This document shows positions 1-9,400 of a stretch of DNA of 46,864 nt, piece by piece. How positions within the stretch are numbered: the first letter of the stretch is position 1; each line of letters begins with the position of its first letter. The stretch is taken from positions 1 to 46,864 of the forward strand of contig LSSK01000940.1 of the NCBI GenBank assembly GCA_001969505.1, given 5' to 3'. The notes beneath the pieces are model-generated. The model saw nothing but the letters and a program-made list of their open reading frames with translations. It searched no databases and had not been told where the DNA came from. Made by a program: the position numbers and the translations under genes. The DNA is from Zancudomyces culisetae (Eukaryota; Kickxellomycota; Harpellomycetes; Harpellales; Legeriomycetaceae).

Positions 1-1
1 A

Positions 2-631
2 CGGGTGGCAAGCGAGTATGCGGCAGCTGGGGCGTCGGGGATCAGTGTGCTTACAGAGCCGACGTGGTTTAAGGGGTCGTTGTTTGATATGCAGACGGTG
101 CGTCAGACGGTGGATTGTTTGGGCGAAGATGTGCGGCCGGCGGTGTTGCGCAAGGACTTTTTGTTTGATCGATACCAGGTACTGGAGGCACGCGTATATG
201 GAGCGGATTCGGTGCTGCTGATTGTGACGTTGTTTGTTGAGCTTGATAACGGACTCGAGTTGTTGAGTGACCTTGTTGTGTATGCTCGGGAATTGGGTAT
301 GGAGCCGCTGGTGGAAATCAACAATGCCCAGGAGTTAGAGCTGGCGGTTGGGGCAGGTGCGCGTGTGATTGGGGTCAATAATCGCAACCTACATAGCTTT
401 GATGTTGACATGACTACTACACTTACGGCGTTTGGTGGAGTTGCGGATGTTGCTAACAGTGGCGACCTTTTGTTGATGGCATTGAGTGGAATTACTACAC
501 CAGCTGATGCGTTGGTTTATACTACATCTAATTCTAGTAATATTAAGATTCATGCTGTTCTGGTTGGTGAAGGGTTAATGAAATCTAATGACAAGACTAG
601 GTTTATTTCAGAATTGAATCAATGTTTATAA
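2..631 (+). CDS. TRP3: Indole-3-glycerol-phosphate synthase domain, 3' end of a TRP3-type gene (5' truncated by the window)
   Basis: The frame is open from the window edge, so the start lies outside. About 208 residues of the (beta/alpha)8 barrel of indole-3-glycerol-phosphate synthase (tryptophan biosynthesis, cytosol) are visible. Recognisable blocks, in order: ISVLTEPTWFKGS; LRKDF with the catalytic lysine; GMEPLVEI with the catalytic glutamate; GVNNRNL; and ALSGI...LVGEGLM, the phosphate-binding C-terminal part. The protein stops right after this domain. In many fungi a phosphoribosylanthranilate isomerase domain follows, so its absence fits the yeast TRP3 layout (glutamine amidotransferase plus IGPS). 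The amidotransferase half cannot be seen here, and a stand-alone synthase is possible. Codons are richer in G than elsewhere in the window. The gene converges on EXO84 with only 63 bp between stop codons; that gap is full of AATAAA-like A/T repeats that could serve polyadenylation of both. Confidence 0.85.
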   Translation, partial: RVASEYAAAGASGISVLTEPTWFKGSLFDMQTVRQTVDCLGEDVRPAVLRKDFLFDRYQVLEARVYGADSVLLIVTLFVELDNGLELLSDLVVYARELGMEPLVEINNAQELELAVGAGARVIGVNNRNLHSFDVDMTTTLTAFGGVADVANSGDLLLMALSGITTPADALVYTTSNSSNIKIHAVLVGEGLMKSNDKTRFISELNQCL

Positions 632-694
632 TTTCATTAATAGTTAAAAGTATAAATAAAAAAGTAAATAAATAAATAAAATATTTGGATTTTA

Positions 695-3600
695 CTACAA
701 GGAAAATGATAGGGATTTTTCAACACATTCATCATACCAACTCTTGCCTTTCATTTCCTTGCTCTTGTTTTTGTTGGGATTACCAGAGCCACCAGTAATA
801 TTGGGATTACCTAATTCATCCTTTGTTGTAGTTGTTGTTGTAGTTGTAGTTGAAGTGGTAGTGGAAGGTGATGATGATATTACAAAGTAAAGACGTAGAG
901 CTTTTTCGCAGTATTTATTCGCCAATTTGTTTGCGTTTTTGGAAATGTACTTTGAACAAACTTTTAGGAAATAATGGATATCAAGGACCAACTGGTGCAC
1001 TGCAATATACCCAAACGCAGGATTGGGCGCATTCATGGATGGCCAATGTTTTTCCTCAACCAAATTGTAAAACATATGGTCAATCAACCCCGTCAGTAAT
1101 GTTGATGTAGGAAGGCATTTATAATCATCGACTGATGTCAGCAACGACTTGATTGTCGACAACTGACCAATCAGCTCGTTGATGTTGTCTGTAGGCGTCA
1201 AGTAACTACCCTGTGGAATGTAATCGTTTTCAACATCAATAATATTTGCACTTGCATTTTTACCACCAGCACCACCACTGCTCCTTTTATCAGCAGCCGA
1301 TTTTGTTGGCTTGTAATAAGTCGAAGTACTCCTGGACAAATGCGCATACAAATCAATAGGACTACCGGTTTGTTTCGGGTGGTGTTTTTTGGCTGCAACT
1401 TGCTGAGACATAGGAAGGTTTAGTCCTCCATCAATGAGGTGATTAGTAGCTAGAGCCAATGCTGTTCGTTGACAAAAGACTTCGTGTAGCGTTGAAGGAA
1501 AACCTTCCAATCTTGTTTCGAGATTATAAATATCCGTAACAGTGCGGTTAAAGACAGAGTCCAGAGTCTTTGCACATTTGGGAATAATCCAACTGATGGT
1601 TACTTGTGTACTAACCAGAATAACAAGAGCCTTACGAATCGACATGGATGACATTTGGTCTCGGTCCTTTTCTCGACTTCCTTTACGCAACGAAATCAAA
1701 AACTGCTTCAGAATATTTTCGATAATTGCCGAAATTGAAGAAACCGCTTGACCATATAATGAATCCTTGGCTATATACATCAATTCCTGCGCAAACTCAC
1801 ACAGAGTCTCATCCAACCGTACAATGCTCTTTACCAAGGGCACTCCGGGAGTCTCACCAAACATTGTACGCAGTCGAGTCGTGCGTTTGGATGAGTCGTT
1901 TAGGGGAACATGAGCTATAACATCAAAGCTATCGTCGGAAATGGTTTTTATCATCACGTTAATAGCACGTCGTTCGTACAATTCAATACAGTGAGTCAAA
2001 TCTCCAAAGAACTCTTGTTCCAGCATAAACCGCAAATCCAGCCCAGCATTCCCAAGAACTTCGACCTCATCAAGAGTATACTGAATACACGATGCAATGA
2101 CTTGGAACTCCTGCAAACTGTGGAAAACCTGCCGCCGAAAGATCGACGCATACCGCGCCATCTCGGATCTCACCCAGGCTATCAGCGCCGACGTCATTTC
2201 CACATCATCAATAAACTCTGAGTACCAGTCACAAGTATTCCGAATCAACCGGAAACTCACCACAGCCAGCTCGCGAATATACGTGCGAATACTTCCCTCC
2301 ATACTAAGCTGTCTGGTACGATGTCTAATTGTCGCACTCCGGCCTTGCAGAAAGGCTTCTTTGGCCTCTCTGCGCCATCCTATTCGTACAAGCAAGCATA
2401 TCTTGGCTCCTATCTCCCGCTTGCCCATACACGCTGTCGCAAGATCGCCAGTAATCATCCGAGCCAACTCCTCTTCACGGATTCGAACCTCTTCTCCTAT
2501 CCGTTTGGCCTCTGCATCTCGCTGCATCTCGCTAGAAAACTCTGCCACCATCCGCTTAAGTTCCTCCATCAGATACACTCCTGCATCCAATTCTCGTCGG
2601 ATAATATGGACGTCTAGCTTCAAACACGTCTTTTCTACTACTGAATACATCTCTTGAAACTCTTTCTTCCCACTCCGCCCGCCATCCGTATCTCCCGCCA
2701 CTTGAAACGCCGTCAGCACCAACCCGCCGCTGTTTGTTATTGCCTTTTCCACAAGATCCAAAAACTCTTTCTTGCTGTTACTTGTTGGAAATCGATACAA
2801 ATACGTCTCTGCTCGGTTTAGTAGCTTCACTCCGTTAACCACTTGCGACGTATCATCTACCTGTACCACTGTCAACTCATTCAGCCGCATACACTTGTCC
2901 GCCACCAGTACCGGGTTCGCAAACTCGGCCCGTTTGCGCATTGCCACAAACAACAGTGCATCGTTCAGCACCACCACCTGTACCGCCTGCCGTGTTCGGA
3001 ACGACACTGGACTCAGTTCCTCCATTTTTTTTACCACCCCTACAATATGCCGGCCTGCCGAGTATGGCAACATTCTCTGTGCTCCATCCACTGTATTAAA
3101 CAGCTTTGACATTTGCGCCACGTACTTTTCCACCATTTCCTCTTGCCCTTGCCCTACCATCCGTACCGTTTTGCGTCGCAACACCTTGGCTGCCTGTTTT
3201 TCACTCTCACTCAGTTCCTCTCCCTCTTCCCCTTCGCCTCCCCCGTACACTCCGACTCCAAGCGCCTCCATTTTCTCCATCATTTGCTGCACCATCCGCG
3301 CCTCCTTTTCCAGCCGCATGATTTCCTTTCCAATCACAATAAACTCCTTGTAGTTTGTATATATGCTCTTTTGCAAGTTGCGCGCTGCCACTTTTTTGGA
3401 GTCCTCCAGAGACTTGCGGAAGATCCGAATATTCTTTTCTGAAACATGTTCCAGTGTGCTCATCAAGTACTCCTTGGTATTGAACCCGCTTTTCATCAAT
3501 TTGGCCAAGAACACTGTTGGAATCTCTCCTTCTGCTTTGGTTTCATTGAGTTTTGTACTTATCAGTTTTGGTGCTCCTATTGTCGTTTTAGCAACTCCAC

Positions 3601-3727
3601 CGGTACCATACATACCACCCTGTTGTTGTTGCTGTTGCTGTTGTTGCTGTTGTTGTTTTTGTTGTTTTTGTGAAGTTCTAGCTGGTCCGTCGCCAGCATC
3701 CCTTCTGTTGTCTTGGTACATTTCCAT
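695..3727 (-). CDS. EXO84: Exocyst complex component Exo84
   Basis: Single exon, 1010 residues. Exo84 is a subunit of the octameric exocyst, which tethers secretory vesicles to the plasma membrane. After a low-complexity N-terminus with a glutamine run (residues 24-36) comes the Vps51/Exo84-type coiled-coil region (about 70-155: LAKLMKSGFNTKEYL, then NYKEFIVIGKEIMRLEKE). A PH-like domain follows (about 215-330, with VVVLNDALLFVA and ETYLYRFPTSNSKKEFLDLV), then a long helical C-terminal region matching the Exo84 C-terminal (CATCHR-type) domain. Length is slightly above yeast Exo84, which fits the extra low-complexity inserts (Ser/Gly near residue 830, and a Thr run near the C-terminus). The start is the upstream ATG of a MEM pair; ATG 3721 is also possible. 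The family assignment rests on the order of domains and the N-terminal motif. Confidence 0.85.
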   Translation of the reverse strand: MEMYQDNRRDAGDGPARTSQKQQKQQQQQQQQQQQQGGMYGTGGVAKTTIGAPKLISTKLNETKAEGEIPTVFLAKLMKSGFNTKEYLMSTLEHVSEKNIRIFRKSLEDSKKVAARNLQKSIYTNYKEFIVIGKEIMRLEKEARMVQQMMEKMEALGVGVYGGGEGEEGEELSESEKQAAKVLRRKTVRMVGQGQEEMVEKYVAQMSKLFNTVDGAQRMLPYSAGRHIVGVVKKMEELSPVSFRTRQAVQVVVLNDALLFVAMRKRAEFANPVLVADKCMRLNELTVVQVDDTSQVVNGVKLLNRAETYLYRFPTSNSKKEFLDLVEKAITNSGGLVLTAFQVAGDTDGGRSGKKEFQEMYSVVEKTCLKLDVHIIRRELDAGVYLMEELKRMVAEFSSEMQRDAEAKRIGEEVRIREEELARMITGDLATACMGKREIGAKICLLVRIGWRREAKEAFLQGRSATIRHRTRQLSMEGSIRTYIRELAVVSFRLIRNTCDWYSEFIDDVEMTSALIAWVRSEMARYASIFRRQVFHSLQEFQVIASCIQYTLDEVEVLGNAGLDLRFMLEQEFFGDLTHCIELYERRAINVMIKTISDDSFDVIAHVPLNDSSKRTTRLRTMFGETPGVPLVKSIVRLDETLCEFAQELMYIAKDSLYGQAVSSISAIIENILKQFLISLRKGSREKDRDQMSSMSIRKALVILVSTQVTISWIIPKCAKTLDSVFNRTVTDIYNLETRLEGFPSTLHEVFCQRTALALATNHLIDGGLNLPMSQQVAAKKHHPKQTGSPIDLYAHLSRSTSTYYKPTKSAADKRSSGGAGGKNASANIIDVENDYIPQGSYLTPTDNINELIGQLSTIKSLLTSVDDYKCLPTSTLLTGLIDHMFYNLVEEKHWPSMNAPNPAFGYIAVHQLVLDIHYFLKVCSKYISKNANKLANKYCEKALRLYFVISSSPSTTTSTTTTTTTTTKDELGNPNITGGSGNPNKNKSKEMKGKSWYDECVEKSLSFSL
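3600..3672 (-). repeat. CAG/CAA glutamine-coding microsatellite in EXO84
   Basis: A run of CAA/CAG codons (TTG/CTG on the + strand) encodes the N-terminal polyglutamine tract of Exo84. CAA and CAG are mixed, which makes a pure-repeat expansion less likely. Such tracts vary in length between strains. Confidence 0.85.
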
Positions 3728-4578
3728 ATCTTATAAATGTTTATCTTTTATTACTATTATTGTTATCTAGGTTTGGTATTACTGGTTTTGATATTTAAGA
3801 TATACTTTTCTTTTTTAAAACTTTTTCATTTATACTCGTCAGAGTTCGTGTCTCAATTGTTGTACATTTTTTTCTATTAGATTTTTAAATTTCAAGATTA
3901 AATATAATAGTATATTCAATTAATTCCCTCTATTTTAATTTAATTTTTTTTGTCTTTTTTTACTTTCGGTCTTTTAAAATATTACAAATTATTTATCTAT
4001 TTACTAGTGGTCAGTAATTATACACATAAAATTAACCTTACAAAAACAATATCAACACACTTTACCTTTTTATTTTATTTTTTATTTTTTATTATTTTAT
4101 ATTTACTGCAAAGTTTATTTGTATCCAACTAATTACCCAAACAAACCAACCAAACAAACCTACCAGACCAACCAATCAATAAACAAAGAAAAACAACAAC
4201 TATTTTGATCAGGTTGGTGAAATGTAAAAAAGATGGGTTTGGCATTCGCTTTGGGTTTGGATTTCGGCAGTGGAATAGATGATGGATGGAAAGATGCAAG
4301 AAAATATAAAAGAATGGTTTGTATAATAAGGGGTGAACAATTAGGTTGGCTTGGTTCCTACTATCTCTAGTTTTATTTATTTATTTATATGATTGAATTG
4401 AACTGGTTTGATTTCATTTTATATACTCTACCTTTATTTCTTTTATAAAAAATTAAATAATTAAAAAAAAAGTAAATATATATGTGTATATGTGTATAAT
4501 CTTGATGTATTACAAAACTATTAAGGAAAGAAATATATATAAAAATAAAAATATAATAAAAGACTATCATTTGTAATT
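3728..4578. other. Intergenic, upstream of EXO84 and downstream of the RNF5-type gene
   Basis: No gene seen. The stretch is AT-rich, with T-rich tracts (3930-4110) and a C/A-rich patch near 4134-4200 made of degenerate AACC/AAAC units. It should hold the EXO84 promoter and the 3' end of the RNF5-type gene. Short open frames here are A/T-run artefacts. Confidence 0.6.
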
Positions 4579-6227
4579 CTAATAATTCATGAATATTAAT
4601 GCCAAGAATCCCAAGATCAATAAATACACCACCATCCGTTTTAAAAAATTATAAAATGTAGCCATTTCCGGATTTCTTGAACTAATCCGTCCATCCCCAC
4701 CACTGTATCCTCCATATGGTGAAATATTTCCCTAATATCAAATCACACACACATACATACATTTATACAAAAGTTCTTTAATTTTACTACAAGAAAAAAT
4801 CAAATGATTTTAAATTAAACAAAAAGAAAGAGTACTTACAAAATTGAAACGGAAAAGTCCAGGTCCAAACCCAATAAACCCTGTATTCATATAAAAGCCC
4901 ATATTGGTATTATGATGGAAATTTGGTATTTCTGCTCCTTGGTGTCCTTGCCCGCCAGAAGGAAAAAACGGTGCGTTTGCGCCTCCCCCGCCTGCCCAAT
5001 CAAAGAATAGGCTCATAGGGTTTTGGTGTCGGTTGTATTGTGGTGCTGGTGGACGTTGACCAGTTGGTCGAGTTCCTGCTATTTTAGATGTCAACCTATG
5101 CAAGATAATAATAATAATAATAGTAATAATGATATTTACCATACACACACACACACATACACACACACACATATATATATATATATACATTTAAATGCAA
5201 GAATCAGTTTTACCTTGGGTCTTCTTCATTTCTTCCTCTTCCATAAACTGGAATTACTTTTTCTCGATCACAGCCGGCTTTACAAACTGGACAAGTAGAA
5301 TCTCTTTCTAACCACTGTCCCAAACATGACCAACTATTTTCCATTACCATTATCATTATTAGTTTTAGCTTCAGTTTTAGTATTGTTATTCTCTCTAATA
5401 TATTTATACAAAAATAATAATAATAACCAAAACTTGCCAAAATAAATGACCACACAGCGTTAGTACTGGACCTACGGTTTGGTCAAAACAAATATTGCAG
5501 GAAAATTCATTGTCGCCACTATCATCGTTGCTCTTGCTAGTGTTCTGGATAGGTATAGTTGGTAATTCTGATTTTTCGTTGGTAGTTTCAAGAGTAGTAG
5601 TGGTTTTTGTGGGTATTTTATCTGGTTTAGTACTGGTTGAGTCCAATTCATTACTGCAATTATTATTATTATTATTACTACTACTACTACTACTAATATC
5701 ATTACTATCATTACTACCATTACCATTATTATTACTATTAATAGTAGAAGAGTTGTTTAAAATACAATTTTCATCTTGTTTATCTTGTCGAATCGCTGGT
5801 TGTGTAATTTTACAATTGGTAGTTTCAGGAAAACTGGGTTTGTTATATAGATGTATAGAGGAACTAGAAGAAAAGGACTCGGCGTTATTGTCGTTTGGAT
5901 TTTGTTCTATAGGTTGAGACGAATCGTGAGTATGCCGAGAGTGAGGAAACCGGTTTCGAACTTGTTGTTCTTGGTGTTCTTGATGTTCTGTTGTCATATT
6001 GTTTGTAATTGTCGCATTATTATCTTTTTCTATATTTATGTTTTTAGTTGAGTCAAGAGTTGTGGGTTGAATGCTATCTAAATTATACAAGAATGATACT
6101 TTTCAATAAAAAGAATTAAAAGAATTATTTATTTTATTTTGTTGTTGTTGTTGGATATTAATGTTTCTATTTTATTTTTTTTGAATTTACCGTTACATTG
6201 GTCTATTGATGGGTCGGCTTCATCCAT
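4579..6227 (-). CDS. RNF5/RNF185-type membrane-anchored RING E3 ubiquitin ligase (five exons)
   Basis: My splice model is 6227-6191, 6077-5438, 5333-5214, 5095-4840, 4731-4579. It totals 1206 nt and gives 401 residues in frame. The first exon encodes [13 protein letters not shown] long Asn/Ser/Thr-rich low-complexity stretch precedes a C3HC4 RING: C205-x2-C208, C220-x-H222-x2-C225-x2-C228, C239-x2-C242. After it come [15 protein letters not shown] and DPRL, the hallmark of RNF5/RNF185, then a Gly/Phe-rich region and a C-terminal hydrophobic anchor (about [15 protein letters not shown]) just before the stop. Family members work in ER-associated degradation at the ER membrane. The long N-terminal extension (about 195 residues before the RING) is unlike animal RNF5. 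The intron between the exons carrying C222 region and C228 uses a GC donor. The intron at 5096-5213 carries an (AC)n/(AT)n microsatellite. Confidence 0.88.
5143..5188. repeat. (AC)n/(AT)n microsatellite in an RNF5-type intron
   Basis: Alternating CA dinucleotides followed by TA dinucleotides, lying wholly inside the intron between the RING exon and the Gly/Phe-rich exon. Likely length-variable between strains. Confidence 0.9.
5334..5437 (-). other. GC-AG spliceosomal intron inside the RING codons
   Basis: Read on the minus strand, the exon ends in CATTTATTTTG, followed by gcaagt, and the intron closes with atag before TTGGTCATG. Only this GC donor joins TG to T to make the fifth zinc-ligand cysteine ([12 protein letters not shown]). 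Length 104 nt. A GT donor at this place does not restore the RING. Confidence 0.85.
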
Positions 6228-6497
6228 TCTTGCCAGTTTTATTTAGAATGTTGTATTTATAATATAGTCTTTTAAAAGTTTGGCAAAGTTGATAAAGTAA
6301 CAAGAGGTATTTAATTTATCAATTTAAACTGTTAAACAAAGTGAAATAAATAAAGTAAAATAATAAAAAATAAAAACGTAAAATAGGATTGGGTTGGATT
6401 AAATTGGATTTTTATTCAAATTGGGTAAAATCAATTTACAATACAAAAATATAAATAATTATAGAAAAAGAAAAAGAAAAAGAAAAAGAAAAGGGCA

Positions 6498-9400
6498 CTA
6501 AAGTTGGTTGGGGTCAAAAGCTACATAAAGGGAATTAAAATCATTCCAAGAATCTAGAGATTCAGAGCGGTTGACACGAGAGGAGACAAGAACAAACAGA
6601 TCAGAGTGCGAATTGTCTGAAGGTAGCGGAGGAGAGGGATGCAACAAGTTCAAAAGCATTGGTTTGTGAATGGATTTGTAGTCATCACTGGCCACAAACT
6701 GATCAAGTCTTGGAATTCTGGTAGTGGTGAAATTGGTGTAAGGGATTAGACAGGGTAAAGAGAGAGGCAAGAGAGAATTAAAACATAAGACGAATCCATC
6801 AGCTATGATTTTGTTTGTATTACACAATGAAAAGAATGGGTTATTGGAGTCTTGTTTATTGTCGGAGTAAAACAGAACCAAGTACATAAGGATATTGGAG
6901 CAAAAAAGCAAATCCAAAGCAAGTTCAGCCTTATCATTTTGAGTAATTTGATCATTTGAAGTATTTTGTTGAGGTTGTTGTGAAGAAGAATCAGGTTGAA
7001 GAGGAGAGGTAGAAGAGGTGGTGGTAGTGGTAGTGGTAGTGGTAAAAAGAGAGAAGTTGGATAGTTTTGGAGAAATGAATGATTTGATGTAAATATGAAG
7101 AGAACGGAAAAACAATTGAGGAAATACCAGTTCAGATAAATTATTATTAATTTGTTGTTGTTGTTTTTGTTGAGAGTTAATGATAAAGAGAGCCAGTTTA
7201 TATAAACAAAACTTTAGGATATTTTTGTTATAAGATTGAGAGATTGTACTGATGAGAACCGAGTTTACAACAGCACAAGTTTTTAAATGTAGATTTTGTT
7301 GAGTTGGAGAGTTGTTTGCATTATTTACAGTAAAAGTTGAGAATAAGTAATGAGAGTCTATAAACAACTTTACCAAGAAATCCAAATTTTGTGGATTTGA
7401 CAAGTTGGTTTTTATAGTAGAGGAAGAAGAAGAAGAAGAAGAGGAATAGAAGGTTTGAGAGGGAGATAAATGAGGAGGTGATTTTGTAAGAACCAGTTTT
7501 TTAATTAGACTTTTAAATACATTCAAGTTGGTTTGGTAGACTTGCTGGTTTGTTGAAGAAGATACCAATAAGAGTTCTACAAGGTTTTCATAGTTGGAAT
7601 GGATCAGGTCAGTAGTTGGCAAATGTTCATAGATAGGAACCAAAAACATGGGAGGCAGTTTTTTGGTATTTTTGATCCGATTATATATTTCCAAAACAAA
7701 AGTATCTAAAACAAGACCAAAACCAGTACCAGTACCAAGACCAGTACCACTGGTTTTATTGGTGTTTAGTTCGGACATTAAAACAACCAGAATCCTCAAC
7801 AATAAAGTTTCAGCACCTTTAGTTGCTGTTTGATTTTGATTTTGATTTTGATTTTGATTGGTGGATGGTGACGTGGACAGATGATCAGCACCAAACAAGA
7901 TGGTTGGGGGTAACTGATCTACCAGATCCAAAAATAAAGGGAGATGATGTTGAGCCTTGTTAGTTTTGGGTTTAGCCAATACGTTGATAACGACGGGAAT
8001 AACCAATTTTCTGATAATGGACAGGGCCATTTGGGCAATAGTATTATTATCGGATGTATTGGAGTTACTACTAACGCTAATAGTGTTGCAGAGAGATAAT
8101 AAGGATTGGAAATTTCGAATCCAAAAGGAGAACTTTTTATTATGGTTAATGGTAGAACATATGAGGAATAAATCGAGTTTGGATTTGATTAGTTCTTCTA
8201 GTACCAGCATTGTGCTTTTGTTAGAGTTGTTTGCAGTGGTAGTAGTAGTAGTAGAGGGATCTGAGTCATTTGTATTTGTACTTGTATTTGTAGTTGTATT
8301 GTTGGAATCAGGTTCAGATAAACAAAATTTCAAAATATCATTTAATAGTTCGTCAAGTTTAGCAGTAGCTTTTTGATTGATAGAATTGATGTTTAGTTGA
8401 GGAAATAGCTCAGAATTTTGGTATTCAGGATCAGATACCAGAGCCAACAACTTGTAAATGCAATTGATACGGATTTCATTTAAACGATGAAAACAACCAT
8501 CCAACAAAAGTACAAGTACAGGTAGGCGGTATTTGGGACGTTGAGTATATAATTCATATAACGCATTGACTAAATATAGAGCTCGATTGGTAGTGCTGTT
8601 TTCCAAAATATTAGGTAGTGTGACTTCAAACAAACATGGTGGAATAATAGGAATGTCTAGCAATAACCGAGACAGTAGCTTTTCATTAACCTGGCCAAAA
8701 ACAACTTGGTTGTTAATTGTGTGGTTTGGGATTTTAATCATCAATGATTCGACCATTTCTCGATTATTTTTTGTTTCTTTTTCTTTTTCTTTTTCTTTTT
8801 CTTTTTCTTTTCCTTTTCCAAATACCAGTTCTATAACTGCTTCAATCTTGCCTCCATACATAATCTCTTCAATATTAACCGTTTTTTCATTCCTTTTTTC
8901 TTGTCCAACCCCATTAATACTCATCTCTTCTATTGGATTTGGTCTACTCCTAACTACTTCTTCCACTACTGCTTCTATATACTTTTTCACAAATTTTCTA
9001 TATATCTTTTCTAATTTCTCCTGTTGTAATACCTGTTTGTTGTAATATATTTCATAAAGCATCATTATTGCCATTTCGTAACTCACTCGAGGTGCTCCAA
9101 ATATCTCTGTAAACACTACCTCTTCAACATATTGTACTCCCTCGTCACCTTCACCTCCATCTTCACCTCCATCTTCACCTCCATCTTCACCTTCATTTAC
9201 TTCTTTTTGCATTTTTATCAATCCAATACTTAATCGAACTACCAAAACCATCCAATCTGAAATTCTTTCCCTAATCAACACTCTCCCTTTTTCCCCTTCT
9301 TTCTCTCTTTCTTCTTCTTCTTCTCGTACTTTTTGTTTGTAGTCTTCACTAAGTGGCCATATATACTTGTATTTTGGAACATGTAGTCTAAACAACGCTG

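Noticed and set aside
2490-2510. GATTCGAAC, resembling a tRNA T-loop
   Set aside because: It lies inside EXO84 coding sequence, and no other tRNA arms surround it.
2097-3770. Several + strand open frames of 100-190 codons opposite EXO84
   Set aside because: They are antisense shadows of the EXO84 coding frame, Ser/Cys/Leu-rich from complementing Lys/Glu/Gln codons, with no motif.
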